Positions 57,251-64,000 of a stretch of DNA of 64,000 nucleotides are shown here, in pieces; position 1 is the stretch's first letter, and every line of letters begins with the position of its first letter. The DNA is from Deltaproteobacteria bacterium Ga0077550 (GTDB lineage Bacteria; Myxococcota_A; Polyangia; Nannocystales; Nannocystaceae): NCBI GenBank assembly GCA_001464385.1, contig LNFB01000212.1, positions 58,880 to 122,879 of the forward strand, written 5' to 3'. Position numbers and translations under genes: made by a program. The notes beneath the pieces were generated by a model. That model worked only from the letters and a program-made list of their open reading frames with translations, had not been told where the DNA came from and did no database searches.

Positions 57251-59221
57251 ATGTCCAACCACGCTCCCGTCCTCCCCTCGCCCCGCCGCCCGCTCCGCGT
57301 CCGCGCGCTCGTCCGCGCCGCGTCGCCCGCGATGCTGTGGCTGCTGCTGTGCGCCGCGCTCGGCGTGTCCGCGTGCGGCACCGACTACAAGTCGACCGCC
57401 GACACCGCGTCGGTGATCCGACCCGAGCCGGTGCGTGCCGTGTTCCACCCGTCGACGGGCCCCATCGCCGTCGACCTGGTGAACACCAGCGACAAGCCGG
57501 TGGCCATCGGTGAGTTCCGCATCGAGGGGCCCGACTGGACCTCGTTCGCCCTCGTCGAGCCCGTCAACGCCACGGTGCTCCGCCCCGGCGACCGGCTGAA
57601 GCTCCACGTGAAGGTCGAGGCCGCCGAGCTGCTCGGGCCGGGCGAGCCGATCCGCGGCGCGGTCGTCGAGCACGGCGACGCCCCGGAAGAGATCGCCGCC
57701 GACGAGTACCGCCACGGCACCGCGCACCTTTCGTTCAAGGCAGCCGGGGTCGTCACCGCCGTGCCGCTCGAGTTCGAGGACCCCTCGTGGGTGTCGCAGT
57801 ACGTCCTGCCGGCGCTCATCAAGGTGCTCCTGCTGGTGATGGCGTTCATCATGCCGCTCGCGTCGCTGCTGACGTGGATGGAGCGCAAGCAGAGCGCGAT
57901 GATGCAGGACCGCATCGGTCCGAACATGGCCCGCGTGTCGATCGGCGGCGTGACGCTGCGCCTGTGGGGCCTGCTCCACATCGCCACCGACGGCCTGAAG
58001 ATGCTCTTCAAGGAGGACTTCATCCCCCGCCGAGCGCATCGGGCCCTGTACACCCTGGCGCCGCTGTTCGCGTTCGTGCCGGCGATGGTCGTGTTCGCGA
58101 TCGTCCCGTTCGGCGACGCGGTCTGCTACGGCCAGCTATTCGACAGCCTGAGCGAGGCCGACGTGGCCCAGTGCGCCGCGGGACGCGGCGGCACCCCGCT
58201 GCAGATCGCCCAGATCGACGTGGGCCTGCTCTACTACTTCGCCATCGCGTCGCTCGCGACGTACGGCACCACGCTGGCCGGCTGGGCCAGCTACAACAAG
58301 TGGGCGGTCCTCGGCGCGCTCCGGGCGTCGGCGCAGATGATCTCGTACGAGGTCGCGATCGGCCTCACGATCGTCGGCGCCCTGCTGTGCTACGGCACGC
58401 TCGAGCCCCACGCGCTCGTGAAGGCCCAAGAGGCCTCGCACTGGGGCCTGGTCCTGCAGCCCATCGCGTTCATCCTCTTCTTCACGGCGGCCATCGCCGA
58501 GACCAAGCGCGCCCCGTTCGACCTCCCGGAGGGCGAGTCCGAGATCATCGGGTACTTCATCGAGTACTCGGGCATGCGCTTCGGCCTGTTCTTCCTCGGC
58601 GAGTTCATCGAGGTCGTGTTCGTCTCGGCGCTCGTGTCCACGCTGTTCCTCGGCGGCTGGAACCTGCCGTTCGGCATCCTCGGGGCCCACGGCTTCTCCA
58701 GCGCGCTGACGTGCCAGCTGTTCTTCCTCGGCGCGGGCCTCGTGCTCACCGCCAGCGGCGCGGCGATCTGGCGGGCGAGCAAGCACGCCGAGGGCGTCGC
58801 CTCGGTCATCATCGTGCTCGGCACGATTCACCTGGTCGTCGCGGTGTGGTCGGCCTTCACGGGTTGGGGCACCGCCCTGCCCCACATCGCGATCGTCACC
58901 ATCGGCCTGCTCACGTGGGGCCTCAAGGTGCTCGCGCTGTGCTGGCTGCAGCTGCTCATCCGGTGGACGCTGCCGCGCTTCCGCTACGACCAGCTGATGA
59001 GCCTCGGCTGGAAGGGCCTGCTCCCGCTGTCGATCGCCAACATCGTGCTCACCGCGCTGGTCGTGTACGCGCTGGCGCCGTCGGCCCCGCCGGCCGCCGC
59101 CCCGCCGACCGGTGCCCCGCCGACCGCCGTTCCCGCGGCGGGCGGCACTGCCGAGGCGCCCACCCCGGCCGCAGCCCCCAAGTCACCGAACCCCTCCCCG
59201 GCCGCGGCCGGCCAACCGTAG
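57251..59221 (+). CDS. nuoH: NADH-quinone oxidoreductase subunit H with N-terminal lipoprotein-like domain
   Basis: A 656-residue protein. NuoH proper starts near 180, with the signature ERKQSAMMQDRIGPN (211-225) and ETKRAPFDLPEGESEI; its membrane helices run to about 615, followed by a Pro/Ala-rich tail. Before it are about 175 residues not found in normal NuoH (usually 330-430 residues): a signal-like helix ending in a lipobox (LGVSAC, Cys42) and a beta-rich domain (AVDLVNTSDKPVAIGEFRI) like Ig-type periplasmic modules. The frame is continuous, with no stop or frameshift at the junction. The extension could be a genuine fusion or a separate lipoprotein translated through; the single ATG at 57251 favours a fusion. 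Confidence 0.9.
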   Translation: MSNHAPVLPSPRRPLRVRALVRAASPAMLWLLLCAALGVSACGTDYKSTADTASVIRPEPVRAVFHPSTGPIAVDLVNTSDKPVAIGEFRIEGPDWTSFALVEPVNATVLRPGDRLKLHVKVEAAELLGPGEPIRGAVVEHGDAPEEIAADEYRHGTAHLSFKAAGVVTAVPLEFEDPSWVSQYVLPALIKVLLLVMAFIMPLASLLTWMERKQSAMMQDRIGPNMARVSIGGVTLRLWGLLHIATDGLKMLFKEDFIPRRAHRALYTLAPLFAFVPAMVVFAIVPFGDAVCYGQLFDSLSEADVAQCAAGRGGTPLQIAQIDVGLLYYFAIASLATYGTTLAGWASYNKWAVLGALRASAQMISYEVAIGLTIVGALLCYGTLEPHALVKAQEASHWGLVLQPIAFILFFTAAIAETKRAPFDLPEGESEIIGYFIEYSGMRFGLFFLGEFIEVVFVSALVSTLFLGGWNLPFGILGAHGFSSALTCQLFFLGAGLVLTASGAAIWRASKHAEGVASVIIVLGTIHLVVAVWSAFTGWGTALPHIAIVTIGLLTWGLKVLALCWLQLLIRWTLPRFRYDQLMSLGWKGLLPLSIANIVLTALVVYALAPSAPPAAAPPTGAPPTAVPAAGGTAEAPTPAAAPKSPNPSPAAAGQP

Positions 59222-59242
59222 GGCCCCCTAGGAAGTCGCGTC

Positions 59243-59824
59243 ATGACCATCGGCGTCAAGAAAGTCTCGCTGCAGCGCACCACTCGGGATCAGATCTTTC
59301 TGCCCGCGATCCTCGAAGGGTTGCTGACCACCGCGCGACACTTCTTCAAGAACACGATGACCAAGGGGATGGGCGACGTCGACACGATTCGCTACGGCGA
59401 GCCCGGCGTCGATCCGAAGTCGTACTACCCCGAGCGGTTCCGCGGTGTGCACCGGCTCATGTTCCGCGACGACGGATCGGTCCGTTGCGTCGCGTGCATG
59501 TGCTGCTCCACGGTGTGCCCGGCGCGGTGCATCTACATCGTCGCGGAGGACCGCGAGGACAACAACGAGAAGGGCCCCGCCACGTTCGTCATCGACGAGC
59601 TCAAGTGCGTGGTCTGTGGTCTCTGCGTCGAAGCGTGCCCGTGCGATGCGATCCGCATGGACACGCGCACGCACATGACCCCGACCGAGGCCCGCGAGGA
59701 CGCGGTGCTGCGCAAGGTCGACCTCATGAGCCGCGGTGGGCCTTCGGTGGCCGTGCAGGGCGGCCTCGGGGCCGACTACCGCGCCGACGCCCCGGCCGCC
59801 GATCCGCGCTTCGTCGGTCGGTGA
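59243..59824 (+). CDS. nuoI: NADH-quinone oxidoreductase subunit I
   Basis: A 193-residue ferredoxin-like subunit with two 4Fe-4S clusters. The first set of ligands is Cys82, Cys85, Cys88 with Cys92-Pro; the second is Cys122, Cys125, Cys128 with Cys132-Pro. It carries electrons from NuoG to NuoB. It is the last nuo gene here; the genes after it are not J-N. Confidence 0.95.
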   Translation: MTIGVKKVSLQRTTRDQIFLPAILEGLLTTARHFFKNTMTKGMGDVDTIRYGEPGVDPKSYYPERFRGVHRLMFRDDGSVRCVACMCCSTVCPARCIYIVAEDREDNNEKGPATFVIDELKCVVCGLCVEACPCDAIRMDTRTHMTPTEAREDAVLRKVDLMSRGGPSVAVQGGLGADYRADAPAADPRFVGR

Positions 59825-59851
59825 GCCGCGAGCGCCTCGGCGCGACCTGTC

Positions 59852-59888
59852 AAGACCACGTGCCCCGAGGCGCGTGGTCTTTTCTTCG
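59852..59888 (+). terminator. Rho-independent terminator after nuoI
   Basis: AAGACCACG (59852-59860) pairs with CGTGGTCTT (59873-59881); four further pairs extend the stem to a CCGA loop, and TTTCTTC follows. It closes the nuo operon before the 6S RNA. Confidence 0.85.
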
Positions 59889-59945
59889 CGCCATCCCGCC
59901 GCCGTCGCACCGCGATTTCCCGGCAGCTTCGAGGCTCGCGTCTGC

Positions 59946-59951
59946 TATCTT
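59946..59951 (+). promoter_or_regulatory. Putative -10 element (TATCTT) of the 6S RNA gene
   Basis: TATCTT lies about 8-10 nt before the predicted 5' end of the RNA. No clear -35 box is seen. Confidence 0.4.
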
Positions 59952-59958
59952 GGACGGT

Positions 59959-60127
59959 GGGTCAGCCGTGCGCTCAGCGTTCGAGTTCTACCTACTCCGT
60001 TCAACCCGGGAACCGCCTCTGTCCGTGGGAGTGCATGCCCGTTCGGCGGGAAGCCCGAAGCGGTTACTTGTGGTGCCCACCTACGATGGTAGGGGTTGAA
60101 CTGGAACCGCTGAGCGTCGGCTGACTC
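59959..60127 (+). ncRNA. ssrS: 6S RNA (SsrS-like)
   Basis: A roughly 169-nt RNA gene in the gap after nuoI. 6S RNA binds sigma-70 RNA polymerase by mimicking an open promoter. The ends pair: GTCAGCCG (59961-59968) with CGGCTGAC (60118-60125), and CGCTCAGCG (59971-59979) with CGCTGAGCG (60108-60116). Further pairs AGTTC/GAACT and TACC/GGTA flank an unpaired centre. The upper arm contains GAGTGCATGCCCG...CGGGAAGCC, very close to the E. coli 6S block GAGCAUGCUCG...CGAGAAGCC. A TATCTT box 8-13 nt upstream suits a promoter. Exact ends are estimated. Confidence 0.82.
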
Positions 60128-60138
60128 ATTCCTTCTTT

Positions 60139-60206
60139 CCCCCCGTGGGGGGCGAGAGCGAAACGGTACGCGCTGACGCGCGGATTGCCCCCCGCAAGCG
60201 GGGGGC
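60139..60206. repeat. GC inverted repeats downstream of 6S RNA and gltX
   Basis: Two hairpins: CCCCCC-GT-GGGGGG at 60139-60152, and GCCCCCCGC-AA-GCGGGGGGC at 60187-60206. No T-run follows on either strand. They lie between the convergent 6S RNA gene and gltX and may end transcription from both sides. Confidence 0.45.
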
Positions 60207-60273
60207 GACGGGCGCCCGCCGGGGGGCGACGGGTCGGGGACACGCGTCGCCGTCGGGCCCGAGTCCCGCGAGC

Positions 60274-61749
60274 TCACTCCGGGAGGGCGCGGAGGGTGTC
60301 GATGGTCTCGCGGAGGCGGAGGCGGACGCGGTCCTTGCCGCACGCGGCGAGGGTGTCGAACAGCGGCGGCGCGGCGACGCGGCCGGTGACCGCGAGGCGC
60401 AGCAGGCCGAAGATCTCCTTGGTCTTCCAGCCGGTGCGCTCACAGAAGCCGCGGCTGAAGGTCTCGATCGACTCCTTCGTGAAGCTGCGGGCGGCGCGAT
60501 CCTTCTCGATGTCCTCGAGGAAGAGCGCCAGGACGTCGATGACCTCGGCGCGGGTGCGGCCCTTCAGGGCGAACTCGCCGAGCACCGGGCGCAGGTCGAT
60601 CGAGGCGCCGAAGAAGAACGAAGCGAAGGGGATGAAGTCGTCGAGCCGCGAGATTCGCTCGCGGCTGAGCTCGACCATCCGCGTGAGCCGAGTGGTGGAC
60701 AGCACGTCGCGCTGGATCCTCGCGACCAGCTCGTCGACGGGCATGGCGCGCATGTCCTCGCCGTTCCACGCCGCGAGCTTGACCGGGTCGAACACCGGGC
60801 CACCGACGCTCACGCGGGACAGATCGAAGTTGGCGACGAGCTCGTCGAGGCTGAAGCGCTCGCGCCCATCCTGCATCGAGAAGCCCAACGTCGCGAGGAA
60901 GTTCAGGAACGTCTCGGGCAGGTAGCCGAGCGTGCGGTAGTAGAAGACCGACACCGGGTTCTTGCGCTTCGACAGCTTGGAGCGGTCGGCGTTGCGCAGC
61001 AGCCCGAGGTGGTAGAACTCCGGCGGCTCCCAGCCGAAGGCCTGGTAGAGCAGCACGTGCTTGGGCGTGGAGCTCAACCACTCCTCGCCGCGGATGACGT
61101 GGGTGACGCCCATGAGGCGGTCGTCGACGACGTTGGCGAGGTGGTAGGTCGGGAAGCCGTCGGACTTCATCAGGACCTGCTCGTCGACCTGAGCGACGCC
61201 GAAGCGGACCTCGCCGCGCAGGCGATCGTGGACCACGATGTCGCCCTCGGTCGGCACCGCGAGGCGCACGACGTGGGTCTCGCCGGCGGCCGCACGGGCG
61301 GCACCGACCGCAGGATCGAGGCCGCGGCAGTGGCGGTCGTAGCCGGGGTGCTCGACCTTGGCCGCGACCTGGGCGCGGCGCAGCTCGTCGAGCCGCTCGC
61401 GGGTGCAGAAGCAGCGATACGCCGCCCCCGTGGCGAGGAGGCGATCGATGTGCTCCCGATAGATGTCGAGGCGCTCCGACTGACGATACGGGCCGTTCGG
61501 TCCGCCCTTGTCCGGCCCCTCGTCCCACTCGAGTCCGAGCCAGCGCAGCGCCTCGAAGATGGCATCCTCGCTGCTGCGCGAGGACCGTTCCTGGTCGGTG
61601 TCCTCGATCCGCAGGATGAACCGGCCGCCATGCCGACGGGCGAAGGCGTAGTTGAAGAGCGCGATGTAGGCGGTGCCCACGTGCGGGTCGCCCGTCGGGC
61701 TCGGCGCGATGCGGACGACCGGGGGCATCCGGCCGGGGACGTCGGTCAT
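60274..61749 (-). CDS. gltX: Glutamyl-tRNA synthetase
   Basis: A 491-residue class I synthetase. The HIGH motif is HVGT in RIAPSPTGDPHVGTAYI, and the KMSKS loop is KLSKR. ILRIEDTDQER, GAAYRCFC and VIRGEEWLSSTP are further conserved blocks. The C-terminal anticodon-binding helical domain is complete. Its length and motif set fit a bacterial discriminating or non-discriminating enzyme; gatCAB status cannot be judged from here. Confidence 0.96.
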   Translation of the reverse strand: MTDVPGRMPPVVRIAPSPTGDPHVGTAYIALFNYAFARRHGGRFILRIEDTDQERSSRSSEDAIFEALRWLGLEWDEGPDKGGPNGPYRQSERLDIYREHIDRLLATGAAYRCFCTRERLDELRRAQVAAKVEHPGYDRHCRGLDPAVGAARAAAGETHVVRLAVPTEGDIVVHDRLRGEVRFGVAQVDEQVLMKSDGFPTYHLANVVDDRLMGVTHVIRGEEWLSSTPKHVLLYQAFGWEPPEFYHLGLLRNADRSKLSKRKNPVSVFYYRTLGYLPETFLNFLATLGFSMQDGRERFSLDELVANFDLSRVSVGGPVFDPVKLAAWNGEDMRAMPVDELVARIQRDVLSTTRLTRMVELSRERISRLDDFIPFASFFFGASIDLRPVLGEFALKGRTRAEVIDVLALFLEDIEKDRAARSFTKESIETFSRGFCERTGWKTKEIFGLLRLAVTGRVAAPPLFDTLAACGKDRVRLRLRETIDTLRALPE

Positions 61750-61782
61750 GACCCGCTCCTACCACAACGCTGCGCCGGCCGT

Positions 61783-61788
61783 TACACT
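61783..61788 (+). promoter_or_regulatory. Putative -10 element (TACACT) of the chemoreceptor-tip-like gene
   Basis: TACACT lies 8 nt before the GTG at 61797, in the 47-bp divergent gap with gltX. Confidence 0.4.
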
Positions 61789-61796
61789 CGCGAGGC

Positions 61797-62594
61797 GTGA
61801 CCGAGATCAGCGATGAGGCCGCCATCGACGCGGCGGTGGGAACCGTCAGCCGACGTGTGCACGAGCGGGCGTCCGCAGCGGTCGAGCTGCTCGAGATGCT
61901 GATCCACGCCCAGGGGCGCGTCGTCCGACGCGACCAGGAGCTGTGGGCCGGTCACACCGTGCTGAACTACGATCGCGAGCTACTCCCGCGGGTGTCGCGG
62001 GCGAGCAGCGTGGGCATGTCGATCTACCTCGGCAACCGCCGGATCGCGACGTACACGTCGCTCGACGCGGGGCCCGCCCCCGAGGTCGGCGCCTATGCCG
62101 ACGCAGAGCTCGTGGATTCGGTGCTGCGTCGCCGCCAGACCTACCGCGGCATGCTCGACGTCTCGGGCCGACCGACGATGGTCGCCGCGCGTCCGCTGTT
62201 CGCCTCCGACAAGCCCGAGGAGTACGGGCCGATCGGAATCCTCGAGGCCTTCCAGGACATGGCGACGCTCCGCGAGTTCCTGTCCAACAGCCTCCGCCCC
62301 GCGACCGCGGACGAGTCGGACTCGCCCCGCGCGCCCCTGCACGGCGAGCGGCTGTCGACGATGACCGACTTCCTCGACGACGTCGCCCGGCGACTCCAGC
62401 TCCTCGCGCTCAACGGCAACATCATCGCAGCCCAGGCCGGTGACCACGGCCGAGCCTTCCGCGTGGTGTGCCGCGAGCTGGGGAGCCTGGCCGACCAGTC
62501 GAAGGACGTGGTCAGCGAGACCCGGCGGGCCTCCGATCTCCGGACCCCTCCGCCAGAGGCGATCCCCGAGCACGACGCCGACCCGCCCGTATGA
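61797..62594 (+). CDS. Soluble sensor with Cache-like domain and chemoreceptor-like tip
   Basis: A 265-residue protein without membrane helices, GTG start. Residues about 30-165 resemble a Cache sensor (VGMSIYLGNRRIATYTS, GRPTMVAARPLF, GILEAFQDM). The C-terminal LQLLALNGNIIAAQAG...AFRVVCRELGSLADQS follows the hairpin tip of methyl-accepting chemotaxis proteins (LLALNAAIEAARAG...FAVVADEVRKLAEQS). The long coiled-coil arms and methylation sites of a full receptor are missing. It could signal to CheA or CheW from the cytoplasm; no che gene is adjacent. Confidence 0.75.
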   Translation: MTEISDEAAIDAAVGTVSRRVHERASAAVELLEMLIHAQGRVVRRDQELWAGHTVLNYDRELLPRVSRASSVGMSIYLGNRRIATYTSLDAGPAPEVGAYADAELVDSVLRRRQTYRGMLDVSGRPTMVAARPLFASDKPEEYGPIGILEAFQDMATLREFLSNSLRPATADESDSPRAPLHGERLSTMTDFLDDVARRLQLLALNGNIIAAQAGDHGRAFRVVCRELGSLADQSKDVVSETRRASDLRTPPPEAIPEHDADPPV

Positions 62595-62597
62595 ATT

Positions 62598-62617
62598 TCC
62601 CGCGGGACCCCGCGGGA
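62598..62617 (+). terminator. Hairpin after the sensor gene
   Basis: TCCCGCGG pairs with CCGCGGGA around a GACC loop, 3 nt after the stop. No T-run follows. The rest of the 214-bp gap is locally AT-richer (about 62650-62690), contains TTGACC at 62744-62749, and holds no gene. Confidence 0.45.
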
Positions 62618-62808
62618 TGACCGGGTCGAAGGCGATCTGCGCACAATGCGCAAGTTGCTTTTCTCATGTTATTTCAATAGCATGCCACGGATGCATCGGC
62701 GCGGGTCGACCCACGCCCTGAATTTTCCAGCATTTTCGGGGTCTTGACCGCTTGTTGGTAGGATCCCGCCGTGCTAGGTCACGTGCGAACGTAGGCCGGA
62801 GTTTGGCC

Positions 62809-64000
62809 ATGGACCAGATTTTCGAGAGTCATTTCGGGGGCAATCAGAGCTCGAGCAACGGGGGCGAGACAGACGCCTACTGTCCCAAGTGCCGAGCGGA
62901 TACCCAACACATCATTCTCGAGAGCTACGCCGAGGAGATACGGCGCGTTCAGTGCGCAGTGTGTGGAGACACGCACGCGTACAAGCCGCCGCGGGGTGGC
63001 GAGGATGACAACCCAGAGCCGCTCGCGGCCGCGAAGCGTCGCGGTGCGAAGAAGCTGGACTGGCTCGAGGGGATGAACTCCTATCCGCTCGACAACGCCG
63101 TCCGCTACTCACCGAAGGCGGCGTTGACCCTTCACCAGATCGTGGTTCACCCCACGTTCGGGGTCGGCTTCGTCTGCGAGATCGCGGGCGAGCAGAAGGT
63201 CGAGGTCATGTTCCGCAACAACCTCCCGCGCGTGCTCGTGCACGGCCGCGGCGAGACCGATGCGGAGCGCGGCGGAGAACGGGTCGGCGAGGAGGAGGTC
63301 CGGCAGCTGCTCGGCCTCGAGCTCGGGCCCTCGCCCGAGGAAATCGCCGCCGAGCGCGAGCGTCGCCTCGCCGAGGAGGAGGCCGAGCGCCAGCGCGAGC
63401 GCGAGGAGAAGCGTCTCGCCGCCGAGCGCGAGCGTGCCGCCGCCGCCGAGCGTCGCGAAGAGGAGCGTCGCCGCCGCGAGGAAGAGCGCGACGCGAAGCG
63501 ACGCGAGCGCGACGAGGAGCGCGAGCGCAAGAAGCAGGAGCGCGAGCAGGAGCGCGTCCGCAAGGCCGAGGAGCGCAAGCTCGAGGCCGAGCGCAAGCGC
63601 GACGAGGCCCAGCGCGCCCGCGATGACGAGCGCCGCAAGAAGGAGCAGGAGCGCGAGGACAAGAAGCTCGAGAAGGTCCGCGAGCGCGAGCGCCTGGCGA
63701 AAGAGAAAGAGAAGGAGCGCCTCGCCGCCCTCAAGGACAAGGAGCGCGAGAAGGTCGCTGCCGCCAAGGAGAAGGAGCGCGAGAAGCTCGCCGCCGCCAA
63801 GGAGAAGGAGCGCCTCGCCAAGGAGAAGGAGAAGGAGCGCGAGAAGCTCGCTGCCGTGAAGGAGAAGGAGCGCCTCACTGCCCTGAAGGAGAAGGAGCGC
63901 CTCGCCGCCCTCAAGGACAAGGAGCGCGAGAAGCTCGCCGCCGTGAAGGAGAAGGAGCGCCTCGCCAAGGAGAAGGAGCGCGAGAAGATCGCGGCCGCCA
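62809..64000 (+). CDS. Zinc-ribbon protein with very long charged helix (3' end outside window)
   Basis: The frame is open from the ATG at 62809 to the window end, 397 codons. The N-terminus has two cysteine pairs, CPKC (about 25-28) and CAVC (about 48-51), a zinc-ribbon arrangement. A compact domain follows (about 100-150), with HPTFGVGFVCEIAGEQKVEVMF, which resembles a small beta-barrel like those in CarD-type or Tudor-like folds. From about residue 175 to the end the protein is a repetitive chain of Glu, Lys, Arg and Ala (units such as LAAVKEKER and LAALKDKER), typical of a single alpha-helix (ER/K) or a long coiled coil. There is no signal peptide. The function is unknown. Confidence 0.8.
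   Translation, partial: MDQIFESHFGGNQSSSNGGETDAYCPKCRADTQHIILESYAEEIRRVQCAVCGDTHAYKPPRGGEDDNPEPLAAAKRRGAKKLDWLEGMNSYPLDNAVRYSPKAALTLHQIVVHPTFGVGFVCEIAGEQKVEVMFRNNLPRVLVHGRGETDAERGGERVGEEEVRQLLGLELGPSPEEIAAERERRLAEEEAERQREREEKRLAAERERAAAAERREEERRRREEERDAKRRERDEERERKKQEREQERVRKAEERKLEAERKRDEAQRARDDERRKKEQEREDKKLEKVRERERLAKEKEKERLAALKDKEREKVAAAKEKEREKLAAAKEKERLAKEKEKEREKLAAVKEKERLTALKEKERLAALKDKEREKLAAVKEKERLAKEKEREKIAAA
63300..64000 (+). repeat. Low-complexity repeat coding an ER/K-type helix
   Basis: Short units around GAGAAGGAGCGC and CTCGCCGCC recur with small changes throughout and become almost periodic after about 63690. It lies inside the zinc-ribbon gene and reaches the window end, so the full repeat length is unknown. 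Confidence 0.85.

Noticed and set aside
63300..64000. Possible CRISPR or tandem-repeat array at the window end
   Set aside because: The repeats are short, imperfect and in frame, and translate into a continuous charged helix. There are no unique spacers of fixed length.

Overview
The window is very GC-rich (by eye well above 65%), almost fully coding, and dominated by G/C-ending codons. Two Hanks-type Ser/Thr kinases (one with TPR repeats, one with a PEGA tail), a CarD regulator, many lipoproteins and an RegB/RegA-type redox system point to a Myxococcota (deltaproteobacterial) chromosome, plausibly of the Nannocystaceae type. That placement is inference from gene content; there is no 16S gene here. 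No insertion sequence, prophage, tRNA gene or CRISPR array was seen, so this looks like core chromosome.

Layout. 1-3.6 kb: end of a von Willebrand A membrane protein, a lipin-like (LNS2) phosphatase lipoprotein and a SET-domain protein. 3.8-12.3 kb (minus): an overlapping metal-efflux operon running outer-membrane factor, adaptor, HME-RND pump, OmpR-type regulator, histidine kinase, CDF transporter, with a direct-repeat operator candidate in front. 12.4-15.1 kb (minus): mtaB and an orphan beta-class DNA methyltransferase. 15.1-20 kb: two lipoproteins (one an M28 peptidase) and a TPR kinase. 20-22 kb: tandem DsbA-like thioredoxin lipoproteins. 22-28 kb (minus): an FGE-like lipoprotein, an HMG-CoA synthase family enzyme and a fused acyl-CoA mutase (IcmF). 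28.5-33.9 kb (plus): PEGA kinase, S1-domain protein, RegB/RegA-like pair, ThpR. 33.9-37.8 kb (minus): panD, DUF429, UPF0158 and a large unknown. 38-45.5 kb: prfA-zapA-tyrS, dusA (convergent), an epimerase, and lspA-lgt-lspA. 45.5-48.9 kb (minus): pabB, pgsA, AIM24-like, lytic transglycosylase. 49-52.4 kb: nadB, lipoprotein, CarD, macro domain. 52.6-59.8 kb: a partial complex I operon nuoABCDGHI. 59.9-60.1 kb: a 6S RNA. 60.3-64 kb: gltX (minus), a chemoreceptor-tip-like protein, and the start of a zinc-ribbon protein with a very long charged helix.

The most striking observation is at 20.2-21.0 kb. The first of the two tandem DsbA-like genes has an in-frame TGA exactly where its neighbour has the first cysteine of the CPFC active site. 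A perfect 7-bp hairpin with a GGTCC loop lies 18 nt after that TGA, the spacing and loop type of a bacterial SECIS element, and the reading frame stays open and conserved for another 158 codons. This is best read as a selenoprotein (Sec-Pro-Phe-Cys) paired with a cysteine paralogue. A 10-codon gap relative to the paralogue, just after the active site, is the main caution.

Other points of note: a nuoH with an N-terminal lipoprotein-like domain; a nuo operon without E/F and J-N; two signal peptidase II genes flanking lgt; a 6S RNA recognised from its structure; and a recurring TANNNT box 6-10 nt before the start codon of at least eight genes, suggesting leaderless transcription.
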